Made by a program: the position numbers and the translations under genes. Of a stretch of 64,000 bases of DNA, positions 9,099-18,452 are shown in pieces. Source of the stretch: an uncultured Actinomycetes bacterium (GTDB lineage: Bacteria > Actinomycetota > Actinomycetes > Mycobacteriales > Nakamurellaceae); contig CALANS010000182.1 in the NCBI GenBank assembly GCA_937926105.1, forward strand, positions 124,001 to 188,000, given 5' to 3'. The notes under the pieces are model-generated. The model was given only the letters and a program-made list of their open reading frames with translations. It had not been told where the DNA came from and made no database searches. Every line of letters begins with the position of its first letter. Positions within the stretch are counted from its first letter, which is position 1.

Positions 9099-10463
9099 TT
9101 ACCGGGCGGCGACCGGATCGTCGGCGTCCGCGTTGCCGACCGGGGTGTCGGTATCGGATTCGGGGGCGTGGTCGGGTTGCTCCGTCACCGCCTCGCTGGT
9201 TTCGCCCGTGTCGTCGGTGGGATCCTCGCTCGATTCGGGGGCGCCGGCTGCTTGCCCCGTCACCGCCTGGTCGGCGGCGCGTTGGTCCGCGGGGTCGACC
9301 GGCCGTTCCGGCACCTGCCAGGTCGGCGGGGTGACGTCGTAGCCGGCCGGAACGGTCGGTCGTCCCGCGGCATCCGGCGGGAACTGGTCGGGTTGCGGGC
9401 GGTGCTGCTCCTCGGGCGGCGGAGTCAGGATGGGGCCTGCCGAATCGACCAGGCCGTGTACCTGCGCCATGTGTTCGCCCAGCCGGGCCAGCTGGTGGTG
9501 CAACTCGGCGCGCAGCGACGTCAGCGCCTGCACGGCGGCGTCGGCGTCCAGCACCCGCTGGTGCGCCTCGGCGGCGGCGCGCTGCGTGATGTCCTCGGCG
9601 TGCCGGCTGGCGGCGTCGACCACCTCACGGGCGTGTGCCTCGGCCTGCTGGATGCGCGCCGCGGCATCGGCGCGGGACGTCTGCTCGGCGGTGCTGATCG
9701 CCTGGTGCGCCTCGCTGCGCCGGGCATTGAGCGCCAGCGTGAAGTCCTCCTGCAGTTCGGCACGCTGTGCCGCAGCCTCTGCGCCGAGCCGCCCTGCCTC
9801 GGTGCGCGCCTCGGTGATCAGCCGGTCGGCTTCCGCCTCGGCCTGCGCCGTGGCCGCCTCGGCGTCCTGCCGGGCGCGGCCCCGAGTGGTCTCGGCTTGT
9901 GCCGTCGCCTCCACCAACAGTGCCGAGACCTGTTCGGACAGTTGGGTTCTGGTGCGGTCCCGCTCGGCGTCGAAGGAGGCGCGATCATTGGCCAGCGCGG
10001 CCCGTCCGGCGCGCAACTCCTCCCTGGTCCTGGTCACCTCCGCTTGCGACTGGCGGCGCAACTCGGCCACCTCTGCCTCGGCGGCGGCGCGCAACTGGGC
10101 GGTGTCGGTGTCGGCCTGCTCGCGCTGGGTGGTCGAGTATTCCTCGGCGGACGTGCGGATGTCGGCGGCTTCCTCCTCCGTCATTCGGATCATCCGCTGC
10201 ATCCGGTCCGACAGGCCGGACAGCGACATCGGCTCCAGCGCCTGGCGATCCAGCTGCGCCCGCAGGGCGTCGGCCTCCGCCTGGGCGGTGGATAGCTGGG
10301 CCGTCAGCTCCGCGAGCCGCTCGGAGGTCGCGTCGCGATTCGCGGTGGCGATCCGCAGGTCGTACTCGAGTCGTTCGATATGTGCCGTCACTTGATCCGG
10401 GGAATAGCCGCGCCGGACCAGCTCGAACGGAACCGGGGGTGGAAGCCACTCACTGGAACTCAT
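9099..10463 (-). CDS. Scy/FilP/DivIVA-like coiled-coil polarity protein
   Basis: The 454-residue protein has a short N-terminal DivIVA-like element ([21 protein letters not shown]). About 300 residues of Ala/Glu/Arg-rich coiled coil follow with few helix breakers, then an acidic, disordered C-terminal 100 residues. In Streptomyces the cytoskeletal genes scy and filP sit next to methylmalonyl-CoA epimerase, thiolase and a MeaB-type gene, the same neighbours as here. A role in polar growth or cell-wall organisation is therefore inferred. Its ATG overlaps the epimerase stop (ATGA), so the two are co-translated. It is shorter than Scy and close to FilP in size. Confidence 0.75.
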   Translation of the reverse strand: MSSSEWLPPPVPFELVRRGYSPDQVTAHIERLEYDLRIATANRDATSERLAELTAQLSTAQAEADALRAQLDRQALEPMSLSGLSDRMQRMIRMTEEEAADIRTSAEEYSTTQREQADTDTAQLRAAAEAEVAELRRQSQAEVTRTREELRAGRAALANDRASFDAERDRTRTQLSEQVSALLVEATAQAETTRGRARQDAEAATAQAEAEADRLITEARTEAGRLGAEAAAQRAELQEDFTLALNARRSEAHQAISTAEQTSRADAAARIQQAEAHAREVVDAASRHAEDITQRAAAEAHQRVLDADAAVQALTSLRAELHHQLARLGEHMAQVHGLVDSAGPILTPPPEEQHRPQPDQFPPDAAGRPTVPAGYDVTPPTWQVPERPVDPADQRAADQAVTGQAAGAPESSEDPTDDTGETSEAVTEQPDHAPESDTDTPVGNADADDPVAAR

Positions 10464-10975
10464 GCGGACATGGTCCCATCCCCGGCTGTCACCCCGTCGG
10501 ATGCGCGCCCGAGGCCCCGATACTGCCCGCCGGTGTGACCCTCGGGTGCCTGCACCAGTTCGATCAGCACGCCGCCGGCGTCTTTGGGATGCACGAAGTT
10601 GATGGTCGAACCCGCCGTGCCGCGACGTGGCTCGTCGTAGAGCAGCCGAAGCCCGCGTGCCCGCAGGGTGTCGGACGCTGCCCGGACATCGGGCACCCGA
10701 ACGGCAAGCTGCTGCAATCCGGGGCCGTTGCGGTCCAAGAACTTCGCAATCGTGCTCTGGGGGTCGGACGGTGCGATCAGCTGAATGCGGGAGGCGGTGA
10801 CGGAGGTGTCGAAGGCGATCATCGCCTCGTCGATGTGCTGGTCCGGGTTGTGCTCGCGATGCTCCAGGGTTCCGCCGAGCGTGCCCGTGTAGAAGGCGAT
10901 CGCCGCGTCCAGGTCCGGCACCGCGATCCCCACGTGATCCACGGCCCGAACGTCGAGCGCCGCCAACTCATCCAT
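10460..10975 (-). CDS. mce: Methylmalonyl-CoA epimerase
   Basis: The 171-residue VOC-fold protein starts [20 protein letters not shown]. It has the metal-binding His in DHVGIAV, a second site around LQQLAVRV, and a glutamate in GVLIELVQ. It interconverts (R)- and (S)-methylmalonyl-CoA between propionyl-CoA carboxylation and the B12 mutase. A TACCGT box ends 7 nt before the ATG, so it is probably leaderless and leads the operon with the Scy-like gene. The C-terminal 25 residues are a non-conserved tail. Confidence 0.9.
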   Translation of the reverse strand: MDELAALDVRAVDHVGIAVPDLDAAIAFYTGTLGGTLEHREHNPDQHIDEAMIAFDTSVTASRIQLIAPSDPQSTIAKFLDRNGPGLQQLAVRVPDVRAASDTLRARGLRLLYDEPRRGTAGSTINFVHPKDAGGVLIELVQAPEGHTGGQYRGLGRASDGVTAGDGTMSA

Positions 10976-10982
10976 GGCCCTC

Positions 10983-10988
10983 ACGGTA
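10983..10988 (-). promoter_or_regulatory. Putative -10 box of mce (leaderless)
   Basis: TACCGT on the minus strand ends 7 nt before the mce ATG, the spacing expected when transcription starts at the first base of the start codon. It lies within 42 bp of the divergent thiolase start. Confidence 0.55.
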
Positions 10989-11004
10989 CCGGCGAGCGCT
11001 GCGC

Positions 11005-11010
11005 TAGCGT
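11005..11010 (+). promoter_or_regulatory. Putative -10 box of the thiolase gene (leaderless)
   Basis: TAGCGT is followed by 7 nt and the thiolase ATG at 11018, with no ribosome-binding site between. Together with the mce box, it makes a very compact divergent promoter pair. Confidence 0.55.
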
Positions 11011-11017
11011 TTGGGGT

Positions 11018-12208
11018 ATGACGAGCACGGTGATCGTAGCGGGGGCGCGAACCCCGATCGGGCGCATGTCGGGCGGGCTGGGGTCGGTCAGCGCGACTGA
11101 TCTGGGCGGGGTGGCGATCCGGGGCGCGCTGCGGCGCGCGGCCGTCGAGCCGGGCGATGTCGATTACGTGATCATGGGTCAGGTGCTGCAGGCGGGCTGC
11201 GGGCAGATCACCGCCCGGCAGGCCGCGGTAGCCGGCGGCATCTCCATGGACGTGCCGGCGCTGACAGTCAACAAGGTGTGCCTGTCCGGGCTGGACGCGA
11301 TCGCGCTCGCCGACCAGCTGATCCGGGCCGGCGAGTTCACCACCGTCGTCGCCGGGGGCATGGAGTCCATGACGCTGGCGCCGCACCTGCTGCCCCGATC
11401 CCGTGCCGGGTTCAAGTACGGCGACGTCACGCTGCGCGATCACATGGCCTACGACGGGCTGTGGGACGTGTTCACCGACGTGCCGATGGGCGAGCTGACC
11501 GAGAAGGCCAACCACGACCCGGAACTGAGCCGCGCCGAGCAGGACGCGTTCGCCGCGCGCTCCCACCAGCGGGCTGCCGCGGCCGCCGCATCCGGGACCC
11601 TGGCCGAGGAGATCGAGCCGGTGGTGGTGGCGGGGCGCAGGGGATCGGTGACGGTGTCGGCGGACGAGGGCATCCGGCCGGATACCACTGTCGAGACGCT
11701 CGCCGCGCTGCGGCCGGCCTTTCGTCCGGACGGCACCATTACCGCGGGATCGGCCTCGCAGATCTCCGACGGCGCCTGCGCGGTGGTGGTGATGGACAAG
11801 GCGGAGGCCGAGCGGCGGGGGCTGACCTGGCTGGCCGAGATCGGCGCGCACGGCGTGGTGGCCGGCCCCGACTCCTCGCTGCAGATGCAGCCGGCCAACG
11901 CGATCCGCGCGGCGTGCGCGAAGACCGGGTTGGACCCGGCGTCGCTGGATCTGGTGGAGATCAACGAGGCCTTCGCGGCGGTGGGCATCGCCTCGGCGCG
12001 AGCGTTGGGCATCAGCGAGGACATCGTGAACGTCAACGGCGGAGCGATCGCGCTGGGCCATCCGATCGGCATGTCCGGTGCGCGGCTGGTGCTCACCCTG
12101 GCGATGGAGCTGCGCCGCCGCGGCGGCGGCACCGGGGCGGCAGCGCTGTGCGGTGGCGGCGGCCAGGGTGATGCCTTGATCCTGACCGTGCCGGCCGGGC
12201 ACGCCTGA
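11018..12208 (+). CDS. Acetyl-CoA acetyltransferase (thiolase)
   Basis: The 396-residue enzyme condenses or cleaves acyl-CoA units. The nucleophile Cys is in [11 protein letters not shown], the His in [14 protein letters not shown], and the second Cys in [12 protein letters not shown]. The length matches biosynthetic-type thiolases. The ATG at 11018 is preceded by a -10-like TAGCGT at leaderless spacing. It runs into the meaB-type gene six bases later, so the two are probably co-transcribed. The order epimerase/thiolase/MeaB matches Streptomyces. Confidence 0.93.
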   Translation: MTSTVIVAGARTPIGRMSGGLGSVSATDLGGVAIRGALRRAAVEPGDVDYVIMGQVLQAGCGQITARQAAVAGGISMDVPALTVNKVCLSGLDAIALADQLIRAGEFTTVVAGGMESMTLAPHLLPRSRAGFKYGDVTLRDHMAYDGLWDVFTDVPMGELTEKANHDPELSRAEQDAFAARSHQRAAAAAASGTLAEEIEPVVVAGRRGSVTVSADEGIRPDTTVETLAALRPAFRPDGTITAGSASQISDGACAVVVMDKAEAERRGLTWLAEIGAHGVVAGPDSSLQMQPANAIRAACAKTGLDPASLDLVEINEAFAAVGIASARALGISEDIVNVNGGAIALGHPIGMSGARLVLTLAMELRRRGGGTGAAALCGGGGQGDALILTVPAGHA

Positions 12209-12213
12209 TCGCG

Positions 12214-13299
12214 GTGCCCACCGGCGCCCCCGTCACCGGCTCATCCGCGATACCCGGGGCGATACCTGCGGCCCGCCGGGTAGGTGCCGGCGCGGCGCCC
12301 GGGTCCGTGGCCGAGCTGGTATCGGCGGCGCGCGCCGGATCGATCCGGGCCACGGCGCGGTTGCTGACCGTCGTGGAGAACGGGGGCCGGCCCGCCGCCG
12401 AGGTCGCCGCGGAGCTGACCGGCCTGCCGCGCGCGGCGCAGGTGATCGGCATCACCGGGGCGCCGGGGGCGGGCAAGTCCACCCTGACCGGGGCGCTGCT
12501 GCGCCGGCTGCGCACCGGCGACGACACGCGACCAGCTCGGACCGTGGCCGTGCTGGCGGTGGACCCCTCCAGCCCGTTCAGTGGCGGGGCGCTGCTGGGC
12601 GATCGAGTGCGGATGGCCGACCACGTCACCGATCCCGGGGTATTCATCCGGTCGATGTCCTCCCGGGGGAGCCTGGGCGGGCTCGCGGCGGGGACGCCGG
12701 CCGCCGTGGACCTGATGTCGGCACTCGGGTTCGAGTTCGTGATCATCGAGACGGTGGGGGTGGGGCAGAGCGAGGTCGACGTCATGCACCTGGCCGACAC
12801 CGTGGTCGTGGTGCTGGCGCCCGGAATGGGAGACGGGGTGCAGGCGGCCAAGGCCGGCATCATGGAAATCGCCGATCTGCTGGTGGTGAACAAGGCCGAC
12901 CACGAGGGCACCAGGACGACGATTCGCGAGCTGCGCTCGATGGTGGCGCTGGGCCGGTCGGGGACCGCCGCCGCGGGCTCCTGGCGGATCCCGGTGCTGG
13001 CCACGGTCGCCAGCGACGGCACTGGTGTGGACGAGCTGGCCACGGCTTTGGCCGAGCATCGCGACCACCTGGTGACCTCGGGTGAGCTGGCGGCGCGGCA
13101 GGCCCGACGAGCCGGCGCCGCCGTCGAGTCGGTGGTGCTGGAGCGGGTGCGCCGGGCCCTGGGCGGATCGAACGGGCGGCGCGAGTTGGCCGCCGCGGCG
13201 GACGCGGTGGTGGCCGGGACCACCGACCATCACCGGGCGGCCGAGGCAGTGATCGACTGGTTGCGCGCGCCGGCAGATCCCTCGACAGCGCCGACCTGA
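12214..13299 (+). CDS. meaB: MeaB/ArgK-type GTPase chaperone of B12-dependent acyl-CoA mutase
   Basis: This 361-residue G3E GTPase has Walker A GAPGAGKS at residues 82-89, then AVDPSSPFSGGALLGDR, SMSSRGSLGG, and the NKAD specificity motif in LLVVNKADHEG. MeaB proteins gate cofactor loading and protect adenosylcobalamin mutases. Its likely client is the mutase at 14371, one divergent gene away. The GTG start at 12214 lies 6 nt after the thiolase stop with no clear ribosome-binding site; the first 30 residues are non-conserved, so a later start is possible. Confidence 0.92.
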   Translation: MPTGAPVTGSSAIPGAIPAARRVGAGAAPGSVAELVSAARAGSIRATARLLTVVENGGRPAAEVAAELTGLPRAAQVIGITGAPGAGKSTLTGALLRRLRTGDDTRPARTVAVLAVDPSSPFSGGALLGDRVRMADHVTDPGVFIRSMSSRGSLGGLAAGTPAAVDLMSALGFEFVIIETVGVGQSEVDVMHLADTVVVVLAPGMGDGVQAAKAGIMEIADLLVVNKADHEGTRTTIRELRSMVALGRSGTAAAGSWRIPVLATVASDGTGVDELATALAEHRDHLVTSGELAARQARRAGAAVESVVLERVRRALGGSNGRRELAAAADAVVAGTTDHHRAAEAVIDWLRAPADPSTAPT

Positions 13300-13355
13300 G
13301 CGTGCGGCTGGCCGGTCCGGCGCCTTCCTCGATGGATGTCAGGAATCGCACCTCG

Positions 13356-13415
13356 ACGCGATCAAGGTCGACCTCACCTGCGCAAACGCGTTCAAGATCC
13401 CCACGAGGTGCAGGT
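13356..13415 (+). repeat. Two tandem ~30-bp repeat units
   Basis: Units at 13356-13385 and 13386-13415 share the pattern ACGCG-TCAAG-TC. The first carries TCACCTGCGCAAACGC (13374-13389), which recurs exactly at 39281-39296 in another intergenic region. The second unit is diverged in its latter half. This looks like a small dispersed intergenic repeat family; it lies between convergent genes. Confidence 0.5.
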
Positions 13416-13520
13416 TTTACTGTGGGGGCTCAGGGCTCGACGGCGGCCGGCAGTTGCGCGTCGGGATGTCGCGTCACGCTCGCACGGGGTCGTGACGGAG
13501 CAACGTGCCGCTGGCGTCGC

Positions 13521-14033
13521 TCAGGCGAAGTCGCCGGCCGCGCGCCGCACCTTGGTCAGCAGCTCCGACAGCCGTGACGCGTCGTCCGAATCCATGCCGA
13601 TCAGGCCGAAATCGGCGGCCATCACTGCATCCGTCGCCGGCCCCAGCCGGTCCTTGCCGTCGGCCGTGATCTCCACCAGCGTTGTGCGTCGGTCCGATGG
13701 GTGCCGCAGCCGGCGCACCAGGCCATCCGCCTCCAGTCGGTCCACGATGTTGGTGATCGATGTCGGGTGCAACTGCAGCCGCTCGCCCATCATGCGCATC
13801 GGCAGCGAGCCCCGCTGCGAGAACGACAGCAGCACCAGTGCCTCGTACCGGGCGAAGGTCAGTCCGTGCGGGCGCAGCGCCTCGTCCACGCTGGCCTGCA
13901 GGATCTGCTGTACGCGCATGATGTTCGTCACCGCCGCCATGGCCCAGTTCGGGCCGATGCGCTCGCTCCAGGTCTGGGCCGCCTTGGCGATCGGGTCGAA
14001 GGGCAGTGCCGGGGCGGAGGCGTTCGCGGTCAT
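13521..14033 (-). CDS. MarR-family transcriptional regulator
   Basis: The 170-residue protein has a winged helix with LTFARYEALVLLSFSQRGSLP, recognition region LHPTSITNIVDRLEADGLV, and wing RRLRHPSDRRTTLVEIT, the classic MarR pattern (DxRxxxV-like). It is divergent from the mutase gene and convergent with meaB. A comparable MarR gene sits in this neighbourhood in Streptomyces. It probably responds to an acyl-CoA or aromatic ligand and regulates the adjacent mutase or thiolase genes, which is inference from position. Confidence 0.88.
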   Translation of the reverse strand: MTANASAPALPFDPIAKAAQTWSERIGPNWAMAAVTNIMRVQQILQASVDEALRPHGLTFARYEALVLLSFSQRGSLPMRMMGERLQLHPTSITNIVDRLEADGLVRRLRHPSDRRTTLVEITADGKDRLGPATDAVMAADFGLIGMDSDDASRLSELLTKVRRAAGDFA

Positions 14034-14132
14034 ACCCGACGGTAACGTTCCCCGTCCATCGGCTTGCCTCCGGGGCGCCGACCCGTCCGGGTTGCCGCGC
14101 GACGAGCGCGACAGCGCAGCAACCGTTGCCCG

Positions 14133-14267
14133 CTATTCGCACGCCACGCCGTCCCGGTCCCGATCTAGCTTGGTGCTGTAGCCCGGTTGTCCGGCATACA
14201 GGGGGCAGCGCCGGCCGCCCTGATCTAACGGGCGCGGGCCTGCCGCGGAGGCGAGCCGCCTCCGCAT
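14133..14267 (-). CDS. Short Excalibur-like peptide, possibly a gene remnant
   Basis: A 44-residue frame ends in GYSTKLDRDRDGVACE, the calcium-binding loop of the Excalibur domain (DxDxDGxxCE). A perfect GGAGGT (complement of 14275-14280) lies 7 nt before its ATG. There is no signal peptide, and the first half of the domain (normally with a paired Cys and AxxAG) is degraded, leaving RRCPLYAG. A 9-bp hairpin at 14245-14265 covers the first codons. Excalibur domains are normally extracellular, so this is either a decayed secreted protein or a small cytosolic peptide. Confidence 0.45.
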   Translation of the reverse strand: MRRRLASAAGPRPLDQGGRRCPLYAGQPGYSTKLDRDRDGVACE

Positions 14268-14370
14268 TAGTGGGACCTCCGATAGTCGGATATCCTTGTA
14301 TCTATCGTCCGGCCACGCAGGGCGGCGACCGCGATCCGGCCGTCGCCCGTGCTCGAGAGGCAGATTCCCG

Positions 14371-16131
14371 ATGACCACCGTGCAGCACCCCGACGCCGCC
14401 ACCACCGACCGCACCGTCACCGATGCGGCAGACGTCGAATCGGGTCGCGCCCGCTGGCAGCAGCGGTACGACGCCGCTGAGGCCGCGGGCCGGGTGCGGG
14501 ACGCGGACTTCACCACGCTGTCCGGGCTGGAGGTGGCCCCGGTGTACGGGCCCCGCCCCGGCGACACCGTCACCGGGTTCGAGCGGATCGGCTGGCCCGG
14601 GGAGTTCCCCTTTACCCGCGGGCTCTACCCGACCGGGTACCGCGGCAAGCCGTGGACCATCCGGCAGTTCGCCGGCTTCGGCAATGCCACCGACACCAAT
14701 GCGCGGTACAAGATGATCCTGGCCGAGGGCGGCAACGGCCTGTCCGTCGCATTCGACATGCCCACCCTGATGGGTCGCGACTCCGACGACGCCCGCTCGC
14801 TGGGGGAGGTGGGGCACTGCGGCGTCGCCATCGACTCGGCCGCCGACATGGATGTGCTCTTCGACGGCATCGACCTGGCATCGGTGACGACGTCCATGAC
14901 GATCTCCGGCCCCGCCGTCCCGGTGTTCTGCATGTACCTGGTGGCGGCTGAAAGACAAGGTGCGGCAGTCGAATCCCTGGACGGCACCCTGCAGACCGAC
15001 ATCTTCAAGGAGTACATCGCGCAGAAGGAGTGGCTGTTCGCCCCCGAGCCGCACCTGCGACTCATCGGCGATCTGATGGCCTATTGCACCGAAAACATCC
15101 CGGCGTACAAGCCACTCTCGGTCTCCGGATACCACATCCGGGAGGCAGGGTCGACGGCCGCGCAGGAACTGGCCTACACGCTGGCCGACGGGTTTGGCTA
15201 CGTCGAGCTAGGCCTCGCTCGCGGGATGGACGTCAACACCTTCGCGCCGGGGCTGAGCTTCTTCTTCGACTCGCACGTGGACTTCTTCGAGGAGATCGCC
15301 AAATTCCGTGCCGCGCGGCGGATCTGGGCCCGCTGGATGCGTGACGTGTACGGCGCCACCGACCCCCGCGCGCAATGGCTACGCTTCCACACCCAAACGG
15401 CCGGCGTGTCGCTGACGGCGCAGCAGCCGGACAACAACGTCGTGCGCACCGCCGTCGAGGCGCTCGCCGCCGTGCTGGGCGGCACGAACTCGTTGCACAC
15501 CAATGCGTTGGACGAGGTGCTGGCGCTGCCCACGGACCGCAGCGCGCAGATCGCGCTGCGCACCCAGCAGGTGATTATGCAGGAGACGGGAGTCACCAAC
15601 GTGGCCGATCCGTTGGGCGGTAGCTGGTACGTCGAGGCGCTGACCGACAAGTTGGAGGCGCAGGCGGAGCAGATCTTTGACCGTATCAAGGATTTCGCCC
15701 GGCAGGCCGTGCCATCCGGCGAGCACTCGATCGGCGAGATGACCTCCGGCATCCTGCGGGGCATCGAGGACGGCTACTTCACCGGCGAGATTGCCGACGC
15801 CGCCTTCGCCTACGCCAACGCGCTGGACAAGGGCGACAAGAAGATGGTCGGCGTCAACACCCTGACTGGTGGCGTGGGCGACGACCTGGAGATCCTGCGC
15901 ATCTCCGGCGAGGTGGAGACCGCGCAGAACGCGCTGCTGGCCCGGCGCCGGGCGGGTCGGGACGACTCCGACGTGCGGCGCCTGCTGGCTGACATGGTCC
16001 AGGTGGCGCGGGGCTCCGGCAACCTGATCCCGCCGATGCTCGCCGCGGTGCGCGCCGAGGCGACCCTGGGGGAGATCTGCGATGCGCTGCGCGAGGAGTG
16101 GGGCACCTACACCGAGCCCGCCCGCATCTGA
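14371..16131 (+). CDS. icmA: Isobutyryl-CoA mutase-type large subunit (B12-dependent acyl-CoA mutase)
   Basis: The 586-residue product has the TIM-barrel acyl-CoA mutase domain but no C-terminal B12-binding domain, as in split isobutyryl-CoA mutases. Two substrate-determining positions match ICM rather than methylmalonyl-CoA mutase: Phe100 ([10 protein letters not shown], Tyr in MCM) and Gln218 (YIAQKEW, Arg in MCM). The ATG at 14371 follows GAGAGG. ICM interconverts isobutyryl- and butyryl-CoA. The small cobalamin-binding partner is not in this window and must be encoded elsewhere. MeaB and MarR genes lie just upstream. Confidence 0.85.
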   Translation: MTTVQHPDAATTDRTVTDAADVESGRARWQQRYDAAEAAGRVRDADFTTLSGLEVAPVYGPRPGDTVTGFERIGWPGEFPFTRGLYPTGYRGKPWTIRQFAGFGNATDTNARYKMILAEGGNGLSVAFDMPTLMGRDSDDARSLGEVGHCGVAIDSAADMDVLFDGIDLASVTTSMTISGPAVPVFCMYLVAAERQGAAVESLDGTLQTDIFKEYIAQKEWLFAPEPHLRLIGDLMAYCTENIPAYKPLSVSGYHIREAGSTAAQELAYTLADGFGYVELGLARGMDVNTFAPGLSFFFDSHVDFFEEIAKFRAARRIWARWMRDVYGATDPRAQWLRFHTQTAGVSLTAQQPDNNVVRTAVEALAAVLGGTNSLHTNALDEVLALPTDRSAQIALRTQQVIMQETGVTNVADPLGGSWYVEALTDKLEAQAEQIFDRIKDFARQAVPSGEHSIGEMTSGILRGIEDGYFTGEIADAAFAYANALDKGDKKMVGVNTLTGGVGDDLEILRISGEVETAQNALLARRRAGRDDSDVRRLLADMVQVARGSGNLIPPMLAAVRAEATLGEICDALREEWGTYTEPARI

Positions 16132-16167
16132 CCTCCCCGACGGTGCTGCCCGTCCCCACTGGTTACC

Positions 16168-16210
16168 GCCGGAGGCGCTGCCCACCTGGATGGCGCTGAC
16201 CGTCTCCGGC
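16168..16210. terminator. Hairpin downstream of the mutase gene
   Basis: GCCGGAG (16168-16174) pairs with CTCCGGC (16204-16210); GCGC segments inside can extend the structure. A separate 12-bp perfect palindrome, CGACGCGCGTCG, follows at 16218-16229. Likely ends transcription of the mutase gene. Confidence 0.45.
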
Positions 16211-16370
16211 GTCCTGCCGACGCGCGTCGCGCTGATCAGTCGGCGAAGTTGGTGACGGGCGTGACGAGGGTTGCCGAGTGCGTGGGTGCGAACCCGGACG
16301 TCTGACCCGCTGTCGTACCCCTGTCCTACGGTTCCACCGAGAACATCGGCGAACGGAACCGGAGACGATC

Positions 16371-17138
16371 ATGACGCGGCCCACAGCACTGGACAACCCC
16401 TTCCTGCCACACCCCGAACAGTGGCCCCCGGCCTGGTATCGCGGGACGTTAGTGGGTTTCGATCTGGAGACCACCGGCACCGATGCGGCGACGGCGCGGA
16501 TCGTCACGGCCGCGGTGGTCCATTGCCGGCCGGACGGCACGGTGGCCGACGAGACGCGGTGCTGGCTGGTCGATCCCGGGCTGCCCATCCCCGCGGCCGC
16601 CACCGCGGTGCACGGCATCAGCACCGAGCGTGCCAGGGCGAACGGGACCCCGGCCGCGGTGGCGGTTCCGGAGATCCTGGCCGCGCTGGAGCGGGTGTGG
16701 GACGCCGGCCTGCCGCTGGTGGTGTTCAACGCCGCCTACGACCTGAGCCTGATGGACTGCGCGGCGCTCCGGCACGGTCTGGCGCCGTTGGCCGAGCGGC
16801 CATCGTGGCGGCGTGCCTGCATCGTGGACCCGCTGGTGATCGACCGGGAGGTCGACCGGTACCGGCGAGGCAAGCGCACCCTGCAGGTGGCCACCGATCA
16901 CTACCGGGTCGAGGCCGCCCGGGCGCACTCCGCGGATGGCGATGCCGAAGCGGCCTGTCAGCTCGCCCGAGCGATCGCCGAGACCTATCCGATGATCGGT
17001 GGCGCCGATCCCGCGATGCTGCATCGAGCGCAGGCGAACTGGGCTCGGGCGTGGGCGGCGCGGTTCCAGGCGTATCTGCGTTCCGGCGGTGCGCCGACAG
17101 CGGTTGTGGACGGCGCCTGGCCGCTGCGGGCGGCGTAA
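16371..17138 (+). CDS. DnaQ-like 3'-5' exonuclease
   Basis: The 255-residue DEDD-family exonuclease has Exo I GFDLETTGTD (Asp31, Glu33), an Exo II region FNAAYDLSLMD, and Exo III AHSADGDAEAA with the final His/Asp. This is the DEDDh pattern of the DNA polymerase III epsilon family and stand-alone exonucleases. It lacks the polymerase-binding tail of true epsilon, so a repair or nucleic-acid turnover role is more likely. GGAGA lies 10 nt before the ATG. Confidence 0.88.
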   Translation: MTRPTALDNPFLPHPEQWPPAWYRGTLVGFDLETTGTDAATARIVTAAVVHCRPDGTVADETRCWLVDPGLPIPAAATAVHGISTERARANGTPAAVAVPEILAALERVWDAGLPLVVFNAAYDLSLMDCAALRHGLAPLAERPSWRRACIVDPLVIDREVDRYRRGKRTLQVATDHYRVEAARAHSADGDAEAACQLARAIAETYPMIGGADPAMLHRAQANWARAWAARFQAYLRSGGAPTAVVDGAWPLRAA

Positions 17139-17171
17139 GGGGTTGGCGGCGGTGCGTGTGAAGATAGGAGC

Positions 17172-18125
17172 ATGTCCCGACCTGACCCACGCAGCCAGGC
17201 GGCCCAAGCCGCGATGTCCGCCGCGTTCGCGCGCGCGGTGGACCTGTCCTCGCTCAAGAACCGACCGGCCGCGGGCGGGCAGTCGACGGGCGGCGCGGAG
17301 GCCACCAGCAGCATCGACTCGCCATACATCGTCGACGTCACCGAGGCGACCTTCAATCAGGTGCTGCAGGCATCCACCCAGGTGCTCATCGTGGTCGATC
17401 TGTGGGCGACCTGGTGCGAACCATGCAAGCAGCTGTCTCCGGTCTTGGAGAAGCTGGCTGCCGCCGGGAACGGCGCGTGGATTCTCGCCAAGGTCGACGT
17501 GGACGCCAACCCGCGGATCTCCCAGGCGTTCGGCGTGCAGTCGATCCCCACCGTGGTGGCGATCGCCGGCGGGCAACCGGTGGACGCGTTCAGCGGCGCA
17601 CTGCCGGAACCACAGGTTCGGGAGTGGATCACCTCGCTGCTGGATGCCCTGCGGGACAAACTGCCGGGGATCAAGGCCGCCGAGGAGGCTGCCGGGCCGC
17701 CCGAGCCGGAGCCGGAGGACCCGCGGCTGACCGCGGCCCAGGATGCCACGGAGCGAGGCGATCACGCCGCCGCGGCAGCCGCCTATCGGGAGATTCTGGC
17801 CGCCGAGCCGGGCAACGCCGAGGCCCAGTCCGGCCTGGCGTGGGCCGAGTTCCTCGAGCGAGCGGGCGCCGTATCCGAAGACGCGGTAGCACGCAGCGAC
17901 GCCGATCCATCCGACGTCCACCTGGCCACCGCGGCGGCCGACGCCGACGTGGCAGCCGGCAGGGCTGCCGCGGGGTTCGCTCGGCTGATCGGCGTGATCC
18001 GCGCGAGCTCAGACGACGAGCGTGCGCGAGCCCGGGAGCACCTTCTCGGACTGTTTGGGCTGTTCGCTGCCGACGATCCGGATGTGGTCACGGCACGTCG
18101 CGCGCTGGCGGCGGCACTGTACTGA
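17172..18125 (+). CDS. Thioredoxin-domain protein with TPR-like C-terminus (CnoX/YbbN family)
   Basis: The 317-residue protein has a thioredoxin domain (residues about 52-160) with active site WCEPCK (Cys82, Cys85) and the cis-Pro in SIPT. The C-terminal Ala-rich helical repeats (residues 180-317) resemble the TPR part of YbbN/CnoX. These proteins act as redox-linked holdases that protect clients under oxidative stress; in E. coli the active site is SxxC, whereas here both cysteines are kept. AGGAG precedes the ATG directly. Confidence 0.88.
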   Translation: MSRPDPRSQAAQAAMSAAFARAVDLSSLKNRPAAGGQSTGGAEATSSIDSPYIVDVTEATFNQVLQASTQVLIVVDLWATWCEPCKQLSPVLEKLAAAGNGAWILAKVDVDANPRISQAFGVQSIPTVVAIAGGQPVDAFSGALPEPQVREWITSLLDALRDKLPGIKAAEEAAGPPEPEPEDPRLTAAQDATERGDHAAAAAAYREILAAEPGNAEAQSGLAWAEFLERAGAVSEDAVARSDADPSDVHLATAAADADVAAGRAAAGFARLIGVIRASSDDERARAREHLLGLFGLFAADDPDVVTARRALAAALY

Positions 18126-18224
18126 CGGCCCTGTATCGAGCGGCACTGAACTGCCTGGTGCCGCGGCCCATCGTTGCCCATCGCTGGCATTGACATGTGC
18201 AAGTGATGGATGCATGCTGAAAGC

Positions 18225-18452
18225 ATGGGAATGATCCAGATTCGCCACGTACCCGAGGAGGTACATCGCACGCTCAAGTCTCGGGCGGCGATGAGGGGTC
18301 AGTCGCTGAGCGAATACCTACTCACCGAGGTGACGCAGTGGGCCACGGCACCGACGCCGGAGGAACTTGACGACCGGATTCGGGCGCGTGGGCGCAGCGG
18401 TGTGGCCACCCAGGAGATCGTTGCTGCGCGTAACGAGGGCCGTCGGGGGTGA
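18225..18452 (+). CDS. vapB: FitA/VapB-type ribbon-helix-helix antitoxin
   Basis: The 75-residue protein has MIQIRHVPEEVHRTLKSRAA followed by GQSLSEYLLTEV, the FitA-like RHH DNA-binding fold. Its C-terminal half would wrap the toxin. Its stop overlaps the toxin start (GTGA). An inverted repeat CATGC-TGAAA-GCATG (18213-18227) covers the start codon and could be the autoregulatory operator. A CATGCT hexamer ends 6 nt before the ATG at 18225, compatible with leaderless transcription. An ATG at 18231 is the alternative start. Confidence 0.85.
   Translation: MGMIQIRHVPEEVHRTLKSRAAMRGQSLSEYLLTEVTQWATAPTPEELDDRIRARGRSGVATQEIVAARNEGRRG

Noticed and set aside
7455..10295. 946-codon plus-strand open frame across the permease and Scy-like genes
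   Set aside because: Gly/Arg/Ala-rich composition with no domain, overlapping two well-supported genes; typical high-GC shadow frame.
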